Positions 8,434-16,478 of a stretch of DNA of 64,000 bases are shown here, in pieces. The DNA comes from Candidatus Limimonas egerieequi (GTDB lineage: Bacteria > Bacillota > Clostridia > Oscillospirales > Acutalibacteraceae), in assembly GCA_018064455.1 (NCBI GenBank), contig JAGHVH010000017.1, positions 1-64,000 of the forward strand. The letters are read 5' to 3'. The translations under genes were made by a program, and so were the position numbers. The notes under the pieces were generated by a model. That model was given only the letters and a program-made list of their open reading frames with translations. It had not been told where the DNA came from and ran no database searches. How positions within the stretch are numbered: position 1 is the first letter of the stretch; each line of letters opens with the position of its first letter.

Positions 8434-9390
8434 ATGAACGTTGAAAATGTAATTCTTAGTTTTATTTTTAACATCTGCAACTGGGTAATGTTACCTATGG
8501 AAAACCATGCTCGCAAGAACTTCAAGAATGTAATTGACGAGAAGGATATTCCTTATTCAGACAAGTGCCCTGCTTGCAAGCTCGACATCCACTATCAGGA
8601 GAAGAAACCTGCACAGAAGAGACCTGCACTTGTTAACATCCATGGTGGTGGACTTATCATCGGCGATAAGAAAAACTCCACTTACTACTGCTATGAGATA
8701 GCTGGTAAATCAGACGTAATTGTCTTCAACATCAACTATGGTATGCCAGGTAAAGAAGTACCAGCAATGTTTGAAGGTTGCGATCCTGTAGCTTCTCATA
8801 ATGACGAATGGGTATTCCCACTTCCAATTCGCACACATATGGATGCTCTTCGTTTTGTTGCAGAACATGCAGAGGAATACAACATCGACCTTGATAACGT
8901 ATTTGTATCAGGTGACTCAGCAGGTTCTGAAATGACAGGTATCACAATGGCTTGCTTCTGCAATGAGGAATATCGCAATGCTCTTGGAGTAGAACTTCCA
9001 AACTTTAAGCCAAAGGGCTTCATCATGAACTGTGGACTTTACAACATGAACATTTACAAGTACATCCCAATCGGTCGTGTAATGTGGGTTAAGTTTATGG
9101 GTGACAAAGCTCCTCACAAGAACGCTTTGTGGAAGTATCACAATCCAATTCCATACATCAACAAAGATGCTGGTAACGCATTCGTACTCAAGGGTATGAC
9201 CGACATCTTAACCATCTTCCAATCAGATTGGATGGCAAAGAAGCTTAAAGCCGAAGGTGTAAACACAACTTACTACATTGGTAAGAACCCACTTGATTCC
9301 TTCCATGACTTTATGATTTCTCCAGGTAAAGAAGCAACCAAGGCACTTGATGCAACAAGAGCTTGGATTCTTGAAACTGCGAAAAAGTAA
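8434..9390 (+). CDS. Alpha/beta-hydrolase esterase, hormone-sensitive-lipase family
   Basis: A 318-residue esterase. It carries the HGGG oxyanion motif ('N-I-H-G-G-G-L-I-I-G'), the nucleophile elbow G-D-S-A-G and a C-terminal 'S-F-H-D-F' with the likely catalytic histidine, the layout of family IV esterases. The start at 8434 has AGGAG nine bases upstream; an earlier in-frame ATG at 8368 has no such site. There is no signal peptide, so it should be cytoplasmic. Acetyl or other short acyl esters are typical substrates. It ends at a strong terminator shared with the convergent cystatin-like lipoprotein gene. Confidence 0.87.
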   Translation: MNVENVILSFIFNICNWVMLPMENHARKNFKNVIDEKDIPYSDKCPACKLDIHYQEKKPAQKRPALVNIHGGGLIIGDKKNSTYYCYEIAGKSDVIVFNINYGMPGKEVPAMFEGCDPVASHNDEWVFPLPIRTHMDALRFVAEHAEEYNIDLDNVFVSGDSAGSEMTGITMACFCNEEYRNALGVELPNFKPKGFIMNCGLYNMNIYKYIPIGRVMWVKFMGDKAPHKNALWKYHNPIPYINKDAGNAFVLKGMTDILTIFQSDWMAKKLKAEGVNTTYYIGKNPLDSFHDFMISPGKEATKALDATRAWILETAKK

Positions 9391-9399
9391 TTAAAAAAG

Positions 9400-9433
9400 A
9401 AGCCCGATGCGTTTTGCATCGGGCTTAATTTTT
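9400..9433. terminator. Bidirectional terminator
   Basis: Arms AAGCCCGATGC and GCATCGGGCTT with a GTTTT loop (9400-9426), A-rich before and T-rich after. It lies between the convergent esterase and cystatin-like genes. Confidence 0.9.
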
Positions 9434-9441
9434 GTTCTGTT

Positions 9442-10149
9442 TTACTTCTTAAGAGCAGTAATATCAATTGGGCAAATTGAGAGGATTTCTGTTGTTCCAT
9501 CTACGCCATCATAGAGTTTAACCATATAAAGGTTAGATCTTGCATCCTCATCTGTCTTACCAGCGCAAACAAGTGCATAGTTTGTACCAGCAACAACCTG
9601 TGTGCCTACACAAGCGATAGGGTTAATAATTAAATCCTTATACTCTGAGAATACCTTTGATGTTGCTGATGCAAGTCCCTGTGGCATAGCAGTAAGACCG
9701 CCATCAGTTGGAACACCCCAACCACCAACTATATCTTCATCGGCCTTAACTATTTCAATACTATCATTCAAATAATCAAGCATGTTGAAATCAGCTGTTT
9801 CTGTGATACTTGCTTTATCATTTAATGGCTTGTAAATAAAGAGAACCTTGAGGCTATCTCCATCCTTAACAAGAATAGCATAATTCATACCAGCAACAAC
9901 TTGTGAACCAACGCATCCAAGAGGTGCATATTCTGCGTCTATTCCAGCAGTAGCTTCATCATATGCTGTCTTTGCAGCCTCTGGAAGAGATCCAGCGATT
10001 GCGCCCTCTGTTGAGAATCCGCCAACAATATCTGGAATTGGCTCTCCAGTTGGCTCTGTAATTGGCTCAGGATCAACTGCTTTTGTACAACCTGCAAACA
10101 TAAATGTTGCAACAAGTGCGAAAACTAATAATACAGAAATTTTCTTCAT
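9442..10149 (-). CDS. Lipoprotein with two tandem cystatin-like domains
   Basis: A 235-residue protein. MKKISVLLVFALVATFMFAG with cysteine 21 is a lipoprotein signal. After a short proline/glutamate linker there are two homologous halves, about 42-135 and 141-235. Each begins with a double glycine (G-G-F-S; G-G-W-G), continues with a helix, then has QVVAG (83-87 and 184-188) within GSQVVAGMNYAILV and GTQVVAGTNYALVC. Glycine pair, helix and QVVAG-x-N-Y are the hallmarks of cystatins, inhibitors of papain-like cysteine proteases. The second hairpin has proline but not the usual P-W. Cysteine-protease inhibition outside the cell is inferred. It lies 20 bases downstream of a PrsW-like protease gene. 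Confidence 0.75.
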   Translation of the reverse strand: MKKISVLLVFALVATFMFAGCTKAVDPEPITEPTGEPIPDIVGGFSTEGAIAGSLPEAAKTAYDEATAGIDAEYAPLGCVGSQVVAGMNYAILVKDGDSLKVLFIYKPLNDKASITETADFNMLDYLNDSIEIVKADEDIVGGWGVPTDGGLTAMPQGLASATSKVFSEYKDLIINPIACVGTQVVAGTNYALVCAGKTDEDARSNLYMVKLYDGVDGTTEILSICPIDITALKK

Positions 10150-10169
10150 AATAATCTGTCCTTTCTATT

Positions 10170-10811
10170 TCATTTAACTGATTCTTTTACCTTATTCTTT
10201 TGCTTTTCTACAACAATGATAATAAGGAAAGTTACAACAGTTAAAGCAAGTCCTAAATACATATAATCTGATTGGATAAGCAAATTATAAAACGCATGAT
10301 AAATCATTGCTGTTGCGAGCAGTGCTACGGTTCCGGTAGCATACCACTTTTTGTGAATGCCAAAAAGTGAAATGCCGTAACCTACAGCGAGCGTACAGAT
10401 ACTGTGCATCATACCCGCTCCAAGGCCGCGTATGATTGCCCAGTCAAGCGTAATGCTCGCTGCACTGTCAGCAAAGATGTATGCATTCTCGAGCATCGCA
10501 AATCCAATGCCAACTGCGATAGAACATTCAAGAAGATGCTGCTTAGTTGGTTTAAAGATAAAGGCAAGATACATTATTGGAAGCGCCTTTAAGATTTCCT
10601 CAACTATTGGGGTTATATTAATGGTCATATAATAATACGTAAGCGATGTGCTACTTAGTATCGTACCATCAATTGAGCCCGCAACAAGACAAGCAAATAT
10701 ACCAAGCACCATGTAAATTATGAGTGTCCTTGATTCACCTTTGAAAACGACGGACATCATAAGCATTGGAAGAACAAGGCAAATAAAAAGCAATAAGCTT
10801 AGGTCAACCAT
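10170..10811 (-). CDS. PrsW/CPBP-like intramembrane protease
   Basis: A 213-residue protein with about eight membrane segments. Conserved elements in order are E71-E72-x-x-K75 ('I-V-E-E-I-L-K-A'), F-A-M-L-E-N (E108-N109), H136 ('G-M-M-H-S') and H172-x3-N176 ('Y-H-A-F-Y-N'). These match the PrsW family, glutamic/metal-type intramembrane proteases; B. subtilis PrsW cuts the anti-sigma factor RsiW. The start at 10811 follows AGGGGG, so the gene overlaps the upstream membrane-protein gene by 13 bases. The double-cystatin lipoprotein follows after 20 bases. The substrate is unknown. Confidence 0.8.
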   Translation of the reverse strand: MVDLSLLLFICLVLPMLMMSVVFKGESRTLIIYMVLGIFACLVAGSIDGTILSSTSLTYYYMTINITPIVEEILKALPIMYLAFIFKPTKQHLLECSIAVGIGFAMLENAYIFADSAASITLDWAIIRGLGAGMMHSICTLAVGYGISLFGIHKKWYATGTVALLATAMIYHAFYNLLIQSDYMYLGLALTVVTFLIIIVVEKQKNKVKESVK

Positions 10812-11461
10812 ACTTGACGCCCCCTTCTTGCAAAGATAATAGCAAGGAGCATAGCCATTGCAATTATAATTGTGCAAATCTGTGATGCCAGAGTCATGCC
10901 CTTAATTGAGAACAACAAGCAGCACATATCTGCATAATAAGCTATGAGTAAGCACAAGTTTGTTGGACGAAGCGCTTTGATAAATCCATAGTCCTTATTT
11001 GGCCAAATCAAATGCTTAAAATTATAATATGATGCAATAATCATTGGAATGTAACAAGCGTTTGAAATTATTGTCAAAGGCCAAGTACTAATCCTTGATC
11101 CAGATAAAACAGACGCAAATATCATTGTGCTAAAGAATACTGGAACAATAAAAGCTAAATATCTATATTTTTTAAACTGTGGGCTCTTATCATCAATAAG
11201 CGAATCAAATTGCCCTTTGTTTGCAGTCAACAAAAACAGATAACATCCAAAATATGCCACTTCTGTTATTGCAAATCCCTCTTGTGATTCTCCATTTAAC
11301 AGTTCAAATGTAAACCAAAAGAGTTCTGCAAGAGCGTAACATCCAACTGCGCATGCCATAAATTTAAAATATAGCGCAGATGCATGCTGGGCAAAGAAGA
11401 AATGTACGCCAAGACCAAACGCTGCAAAAAATATTACAAGCGATAGAATATCTAATGCCAT
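10799..11461 (-). CDS. Multi-spanning membrane protein, unknown function
   Basis: A 220-residue protein with about seven hydrophobic helices and short loops. The ATG at 11461 is preferred because AAAGGTGA precedes it; a longer in-frame start at 11476 would overlap that site. No motif was recognised, though the seven-helix layout is compatible with a membrane sensor or transporter-like subunit. It overlaps the PrsW-like gene and probably heads a three-gene operon ending with the cystatin-like lipoprotein, so a shared job with the protease is inferred. Confidence 0.65.
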   Translation of the reverse strand: MALDILSLVIFFAAFGLGVHFFFAQHASALYFKFMACAVGCYALAELFWFTFELLNGESQEGFAITEVAYFGCYLFLLTANKGQFDSLIDDKSPQFKKYRYLAFIVPVFFSTMIFASVLSGSRISTWPLTIISNACYIPMIIASYYNFKHLIWPNKDYGFIKALRPTNLCLLIAYYADMCCLLFSIKGMTLASQICTIIIAMAMLLAIIFARRGRQVWLT

Positions 11462-11555
11462 ACTGTCACCTTTCATAAATATAAATACACAAGTATTATA
11501 TCACATTTAAAAATCTTTATGCTATACTATAATAAAATATTAAGGGGAGGCAAAA

Positions 11556-11840
11556 ATGAAACACTGTATTTTAGTTAAATGGAACGAAACTGTTATCGAC
11601 AAAACGGCTGTAGAAAATGATGCTAAAAAGTTATTTGACGATGCACTGTCATTACCTGAAATAGAGGATATTCACTTTATTAACAACTGCGTCGACAAAG
11701 AAAACAGATATGACTTTTTAATAATAATCGAAATAAAAAAAGAAGACCTCCCGATTTGGAACGAATGTGACGTTCACAAGAAGTGGAAGGCTCTGTTTGG
11801 AGACTTTATAGAGAGCAAAGCAATATTTGATTTTGAATAA
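11556..11840 (+). CDS. Dabb-type stress-responsive alpha-beta barrel protein
   Basis: A 94-residue single-domain protein with the ferredoxin-like dimeric alpha-beta barrel pattern: an opening strand MKHCILVKWNE, a helix with acidic residues, a strand 'I-H-F-I-N-N-C', a strand 'Y-D-F-L-I-I-I-E-I', and a closing helix ending 'F-I-E-S-K-A-I-F-D-F'. Dabb proteins are small enzymes or stress proteins; the function here is not known. GGGGAGG precedes the ATG. A good terminator follows. Confidence 0.7.
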   Translation: MKHCILVKWNETVIDKTAVENDAKKLFDDALSLPEIEDIHFINNCVDKENRYDFLIIIEIKKEDLPIWNECDVHKKWKALFGDFIESKAIFDFE

Positions 11841-11844
11841 AAAC

Positions 11845-11876
11845 AAGGCGTTAGGGAATCCCTAACGCCTTTAATT
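11845..11876. terminator. Bidirectional terminator
   Basis: Arms AAGGCGTTAGGG and CCCTAACGCCTT around AAT (11845-11871), then TTAATTTTAT. It separates the convergent Dabb gene and the membrane-protein gene at 11877. Confidence 0.9.
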
Positions 11877-12707
11877 TTATCCAATTGATGTCATAAATAC
11901 GTTGCCTGCGCCAACGGTTGCTTGATATTCAATTACCTCACCTTTATCATTTGTAAAAGTGATAATTGTGTCACCATCATGCTTACCCTTAATTTTGGCC
12001 TTGGATCCATCAATTTCAACTACAACAATCTTTTCTTTGTCCATTGTGTAATCCCAGTTGCCCTTACCAAGTCTTACATCTACTTTATGACTGCGACCAG
12101 TAAAGATAAAGCAAACTACAAATACAAAAGCAACAAAACCAACTGTCAAACGCTTTAAAAGTTTCTTCTCATCAAAGAATACTACACAGAAGAATACTGC
12201 GAGTGCAAAACAGAAAATTGCTGAGAGAAGGTGATGTGGGAAATCAAAGATTGCACTGCGAAGATATTTTGCACTCATATATGCAAGGTATGCATTTGCA
12301 ACTGAAAGGACACCTGCAGCAATAATATTTTTCTTCTTAACAAGATACGCAATAGCGGCACCTGGAATAGTTAAAATAGTAATAACTGCCCAACGCTTAT
12401 AGTATCCAAAAAGACCCATACCCATATCACTGAATGGAACTTGGAATAAGTAAATCAGCGGTTGAGATACAACAAAGAATACAAATGTCTTTGATATAGC
12501 CTCAATCATCTTTTTAGAGTTCATAATAATGAACATTGCAAAGAGTATCCAGCATTCAAATGCAATACCAATATCTTGGAATGATGATTCTTTAAGTCCA
12601 TCAATAACAAGCATTGCTGCTGTAAAAATTGCAGACGCAACTGCAAAAATCAATACCTTTGGCCATGACATGTTTACTTCGCCAAAGAGCTTCTTCATCT
12701 TTTCCAT
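11877..12707 (-). CDS. Membrane protein with C-terminal extracytoplasmic beta domain, unknown function
   Basis: A 276-residue protein. Residues about 15-215 hold six or seven hydrophobic helices. The last 65 residues are polar and beta-rich, containing 'A-K-I-K-G-K-H-D-G-D-T-I-I-T-F' and 'V-I-E-Y-Q-A-T-V-G-A-G', which resembles a bacterial Ig-like (Big) fold and probably lies outside the cell. GAGG precedes the ATG at 12707. The family was not recognised. It is transcribed alone. Confidence 0.65.
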   Translation of the reverse strand: MEKMKKLFGEVNMSWPKVLIFAVASAIFTAAMLVIDGLKESSFQDIGIAFECWILFAMFIIMNSKKMIEAISKTFVFFVVSQPLIYLFQVPFSDMGMGLFGYYKRWAVITILTIPGAAIAYLVKKKNIIAAGVLSVANAYLAYMSAKYLRSAIFDFPHHLLSAIFCFALAVFFCVVFFDEKKLLKRLTVGFVAFVFVVCFIFTGRSHKVDVRLGKGNWDYTMDKEKIVVVEIDGSKAKIKGKHDGDTIITFTNDKGEVIEYQATVGAGNVFMTSIG

Positions 12708-12820
12708 ATTTAAGTACCTCTTTTAAAAAAATACATTGGTAGTATAACAAAATAATTTTCGATTTTCTAGTTTTTTATATTATAATAAAGTTAAACAATA
12801 ATTAAAAATGAGGTGTTCTA

Positions 12821-13696
12821 ATGACAAAACGTTTAGTTTCTTTATTACTCGCACTTTCTCTTATTCTCTGCCTTGGTGCTTGCGCAAAGGCTCCTGCAAA
12901 ACCAGAAATAACCGGTACTGGCACAGAAGATGATCCATGGGTAATTGGTGCTACTGCTGACGATACAGTAACAGCATACATTGATGCAAATTATCACATG
13001 TATATTAACGGCGATGGCGCAATGATAGACTTTGACAATCCAGAGGATACCCCTTGGGCAGCTTCAATGTCAAAGATTACTGCTATCGATATTTTTGGCG
13101 ATATATCTAAGATAGGCAATAATGCATTCAAAGGTGCAGGCGCCGACAATGAGAATTGCATCGATTTCTTCTTACCTACAGAAAATCTCTATGAAATTGG
13201 CGACAGCGCATTTGAAAATGCAAAGCTTGGCGCAGGCGATTTCTGTTGCGTATCAATCGCATCAGATGTAAAGCACGTTGGATCACGCGCTTTTGCAAAT
13301 GTTGGACTTTCTGAAATCCAAGCATACTGCACTGCTGAAAACATCGAAAAAGATGCTTTTGCTGATAACAGCGGCAAATTCTATGCAACTGCACTCACAG
13401 GCTACAACTGGGATGAGACAATCATCAAAGAATTTGAAGGCGATTTTGAGCCACACTACCTCTTTAGTGTTAAGTACAAAGAAGACTTTAATACAGATGA
13501 CAGATCTGGCGAAGGCCAAATGAACATACCTGACGATGAACTCTTTGAATATGATGCTGCCGTACTCTACGAAGAAGAAGGCATTAAGTTCATTAAATAC
13601 GAAATCGTTAAGGGTGACCTTGATATTGACACAACAAATCCAGTTATCAGCACCGAGCTTACTGGAAATGTTGAAATGATTGTATATTACGAATAA
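12821..13696 (+). CDS. Lipoprotein with BspA-like leucine-rich repeats
   Basis: A 291-residue secreted lipoprotein with signal MTKRLVSLLLALSLILCLGA and lipobox cysteine 21. Residues about 85-185 carry LRR_5 (BspA-type) repeats such as 'I-S-K-I-G-N-N-A-F-K-G-A-G' and 'V-K-H-V-G-S-R-A-F-A-N-V', followed by an acidic C-terminal domain. BspA-type repeats mediate adhesion or recognition on gut bacteria; the ligand is unknown. The stop overlaps the Nudix gene start as TAATG, so three genes (lipoprotein, Nudix, LUD) form a compact operon of mixed function. Confidence 0.78.
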   Translation: MTKRLVSLLLALSLILCLGACAKAPAKPEITGTGTEDDPWVIGATADDTVTAYIDANYHMYINGDGAMIDFDNPEDTPWAASMSKITAIDIFGDISKIGNNAFKGAGADNENCIDFFLPTENLYEIGDSAFENAKLGAGDFCCVSIASDVKHVGSRAFANVGLSEIQAYCTAENIEKDAFADNSGKFYATALTGYNWDETIIKEFEGDFEPHYLFSVKYKEDFNTDDRSGEGQMNIPDDELFEYDAAVLYEEEGIKFIKYEIVKGDLDIDTTNPVISTELTGNVEMIVYYE

Positions 13697-14145
13697 TGAT
13701 TAATTCTACACTCTGTTACATAGAACAAAATGGAAAGTATTTAATGCTATTCCGAAACAAGAAAACACATGACGTCAACGGCCAAAAATGGGTTGGTGTC
13801 GGTGGAAAGTTTGAGCCTGGCGAAACTGCGGAACAATGCTTGATCCGCGAAGTCAAGGAAGAGACAGGGCTTGACCTCTTGTCCTACCACTACTACGGAG
13901 TAATAAACTTTATCTCCGATGAGTGGGAGGACGAGCGTATGCACCTCTTCCTTGGTACTGCCTTCTCTGGCAATCTTATTCCCGATTGCCCAGAAGGCGA
14001 ACTCCACTGGGTTCCAAAAGAAGAAATAATGGACCTTCCAATGTGGGAAGGTGACCCATATTTTTTAAAAGAGATGCTGCGTGGCGCAGAGCAAATTTCA
14101 ATGACCCTTCGCTATGAGGGTGAAAATCTAGTAGAGGTGTTTTAA
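13696..14145 (+). CDS. Nudix hydrolase, MutT/8-oxo-dGTP diphosphatase-like
   Basis: A 149-residue Nudix protein. The Nudix box is GKFEPGETAEQCLIREVKEE followed by T-G-L, matching G-x5-E-x7-R-E-x-x-E-E-x-G; its glutamates bind magnesium. The opening 'L-C-Y-I-E-Q-N-G-K-Y-L-M-L' and the 'W-V-G-V-G-G-K' approach are typical of the MutT branch that hydrolyses oxidised nucleoside triphosphates. The start overlaps the upstream stop (TAATG) and its own stop overlaps the next start (TAATG), showing translational coupling on both sides. Confidence 0.88.
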   Translation: MINSTLCYIEQNGKYLMLFRNKKTHDVNGQKWVGVGGKFEPGETAEQCLIREVKEETGLDLLSYHYYGVINFISDEWEDERMHLFLGTAFSGNLIPDCPEGELHWVPKEEIMDLPMWEGDPYFLKEMLRGAEQISMTLRYEGENLVEVF

Positions 14146-14753
14146 TGGCAGACCTTATAAAGACAAAAGAAAATTTAGAAAAGAAGCACTATACAGCCCA
14201 AGTCTTTGAAACAAAGGAAGAGGCAAAAGCTTACCTTCTTAAAAACATCAAAGGTGTAACTGTTGGTTTCGGTGGTTCAGTGACATTACAAGAAATGGGC
14301 CTCATCGATGACCTCAAAAAGGAAAACACAATTTACAATCACTGGGTTCCACTTCCGGGAAAAACACCTGACGAAATGCGAGCACTTGCAATGGAGACCG
14401 ATGTGTACCTCTCATCAGCAAATGGCATGTCTGAGACAGGTGAAATAATCAATATCGATGGCACGGGCAATCGTGTTGCATCTACTATCTTTGGCCACAA
14501 GAAAGTTTACCTTGTTGTCGGCGCAAACAAAATTGCACCTGACTTTGAAGGAGCAATGTGGCGTGCTCGAAACATTTCAGCACCGCTCAACGCAAAGCGC
14601 CTCAATCGTAAAACTCCTTGCGCCGTAAAGGGCGACAAGTGTTACGATTGTGACAGCGAAGAGCGCATCTGTCGAGCACTCACAGTATTTTGGACCAAGC
14701 CTACTGGCTCGGACTATGAGATTATTCTTATAAATGAAAACTTAGGTTTCTAA
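14145..14753 (+). CDS. LUD-domain protein (LutC/YkgG-like)
   Basis: A 202-residue protein with the LUD (lactate utilisation, formerly DUF162) fold. Visible signatures include 'V-T-V-G-F-G-G-S-V-T-L-Q-E-M-G', 'A-M-E-T-D-V-Y-L-S-S-A-N', 'G-T-G-N-R-V-A' and 'V-Y-L-V-V-G-A-N-K-I'. Late cysteines in 'K-G-D-K-C-Y-D-C' and 'R-I-C-R' may bind a metal. LutC works with LutA and LutB in lactate oxidation, but those genes are absent here, so the role of this lone copy is uncertain. Coupled by TAATG to the Nudix gene. Confidence 0.82.
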   Translation: MADLIKTKENLEKKHYTAQVFETKEEAKAYLLKNIKGVTVGFGGSVTLQEMGLIDDLKKENTIYNHWVPLPGKTPDEMRALAMETDVYLSSANGMSETGEIINIDGTGNRVASTIFGHKKVYLVVGANKIAPDFEGAMWRARNISAPLNAKRLNRKTPCAVKGDKCYDCDSEERICRALTVFWTKPTGSDYEIILINENLGF

Positions 14754-14757
14754 ATAA

Positions 14758-14794
14758 AAAAGCACTTTCAAGATTACTTGAAAGTGCTTTTCTT
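14758..14794. terminator. Bidirectional terminator
   Basis: Arms AAAGCACTTTCAAG and CTTGAAAGTGCTTT with a four-base loop, flanked by A-rich and T-rich runs. It separates the convergent LUD and alpha/beta-hydrolase genes. Confidence 0.9.
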
Positions 14795-15544
14795 TTATTT
14801 GTTGAAAAATTCTAAAATACGATCTTTATAATCTGGCGCCTCATCATATACTGCGTGGCTATATCCCTCATAGATATACCCCTCACACTCGGCAAACTTT
14901 ATTATTTCCTCTGTCATTGAACATGGCAAAGCCTTATCTCCTGTTGCACCAATAACAAGCATTGGACATTTAATGTCCTTCAGGTTTTTACGGATATCAA
15001 AATAATCCATTGATTTAAGCAAAAGTGCCATTCGATCAAGTTCGTAGTCTGTTGCATCATTCTCAACTGACGCAAAAAATGATGCGAACATTTCAAGTGA
15101 GGAATCACTGTAGATATGCTCTCTCATATCTTTGTTGAGCGTTGCTGTATCCCTGTTTTTACACAAAGTGTACCAATATGAGAACAGTGCCTTTGTCTCA
15201 TCGGAATGATGAGCCATCGTTGAACCACAAACTATCTTTTTTACAAGTTCACGGTGGCGAAGCGCAAGTTCTTGCGCAATCATTCCGCCAAGAGACGCGC
15301 CAAAAACATAGACATCATGAAGCCCCATCTCAAGAAGCATCAATGCTATGTCATCCGCAAAATCCTTAACGGCATAGCCGAGTCTAACCTCATTTTGATA
15401 ATCAACCAAATAACAAGTATAGTCGTCGCCAAATGCTTTATAAGCATCGGCAACGGCTTCTTTTGATTCTAAAACAGATTTAATACTAACGCCTGGTAAT
15501 ATTACAAAGGTTTTATCACCATTACCAAACTTATAATAATCCAT
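14795..15544 (-). CDS. Alpha/beta-fold hydrolase
   Basis: A 249-residue alpha/beta-hydrolase. The nucleophile elbow reads 'V-F-G-A-S-L-G-G-M-I-A-Q', an aspartate follows in 'V-I-G-A-T-G-D', and the likely catalytic histidine lies in 'Y-S-H-A-V-Y-D'. The order is that of soluble esterases, haloperoxidase-like hydrolases and thioesterases; the substrate is unknown. There is no signal peptide. It lies 17 bases downstream of the ZIP transporter gene and may share its transcript. Confidence 0.83.
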   Translation of the reverse strand: MDYYKFGNGDKTFVILPGVSIKSVLESKEAVADAYKAFGDDYTCYLVDYQNEVRLGYAVKDFADDIALMLLEMGLHDVYVFGASLGGMIAQELALRHRELVKKIVCGSTMAHHSDETKALFSYWYTLCKNRDTATLNKDMREHIYSDSSLEMFASFFASVENDATDYELDRMALLLKSMDYFDIRKNLKDIKCPMLVIGATGDKALPCSMTEEIIKFAECEGYIYEGYSHAVYDEAPDYKDRILEFFNK

Positions 15545-15561
15545 CTCTTTATTCCTCTACA

Positions 15562-16419
15562 TTAAACGTTTACGAGTACTAATCCAACAAGAGTACCTAT
15601 AAGTGCAAATGCACCTGGTGCCTTTGATTTCCACATAAGGAAGGCCTCTGGCAAGAGCTCGCCAAACACAACATAAATCATAGCGCCGCCGGCAAAACTT
15701 AAGGAAATTGAAAGCCAAATAGGACTTAATAGACCAAGTGAATAACCAATAATAGCACCAATTACCGTTGGCAAACCTGATAGAGCAGTTATAGCAATTG
15801 CTTTACCCTTGCTCATTCCTCCTGAAATTAGAGGAACCGACACTGACATTCCCTCTGGAATGTTATGAAGACCAATAACAATAGCAAGAATAAATCCTGC
15901 ACCACCTACTATTTCACCTGCATCGCCTGCATATGATGCACCAATTACCATGCCCTCTGGGACATTGTGAAGTGCAATAGCACAAGCCATTACAATACCC
16001 GCAATAAAGAGCTCATACTTGCTTGACTCATTTTTTACATGTGTCTCATAGTGATCGTGGTGAATGAGTTCATCAAGACCATCTGCTGTCTTTGGATGTT
16101 CATTATCAATATGCGCAACTTCTGGATTTGTATGCTTATCAATCACATAGTTCAAAAGATAAATAAGCCCAAATCCCAGTGCAACACCAATTATTACGAG
16201 CCAAAGTGGCATGTCAGAAGTTGCGCCTTCTGGCCTAAATGATTCTGGTATCAATTCAAAGCAAACTACTGCGAGCATTACGCCGCCAGCGAATGCAAGT
16301 AGCAAGCTTACAATTTTCTCAGAATCACGGCGCAAAACTGCGCCTACAAGGCCACCGAAACCAGTGCCTCCCACGCCTGCGATAGCAGTAATAATCACTA
16401 TCCACCAAAAAATACTCAT
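15562..16419 (-). CDS. ZIP-family metal transporter
   Basis: A 285-residue membrane protein with eight predicted helices. Helices IV and V carry HNVPEGMVIG and HNIPEGMSVS, the conserved metal-binding pair of ZIP transporters (zinc, iron and other divalent ions, inward transport). The loop between helices III and IV holds histidines ('D-E-L-I-H-H-D-H-Y-E-T-H'), as is usual in the family. The start at 16419 is chosen because GGAG lies six bases upstream; an ATG at 16431 overlaps that site. Confidence 0.9.
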   Translation of the reverse strand: MSIFWWIVIITAIAGVGGTGFGGLVGAVLRRDSEKIVSLLLAFAGGVMLAVVCFELIPESFRPEGATSDMPLWLVIIGVALGFGLIYLLNYVIDKHTNPEVAHIDNEHPKTADGLDELIHHDHYETHVKNESSKYELFIAGIVMACAIALHNVPEGMVIGASYAGDAGEIVGGAGFILAIVIGLHNIPEGMSVSVPLISGGMSKGKAIAITALSGLPTVIGAIIGYSLGLLSPIWLSISLSFAGGAMIYVVFGELLPEAFLMWKSKAPGAFALIGTLVGLVLVNV

Positions 16420-16478
16420 ATTTTTCTCCATTCTATGTCACAGACACATTTTTCATCTGTAACGAGAATATCTTACCA

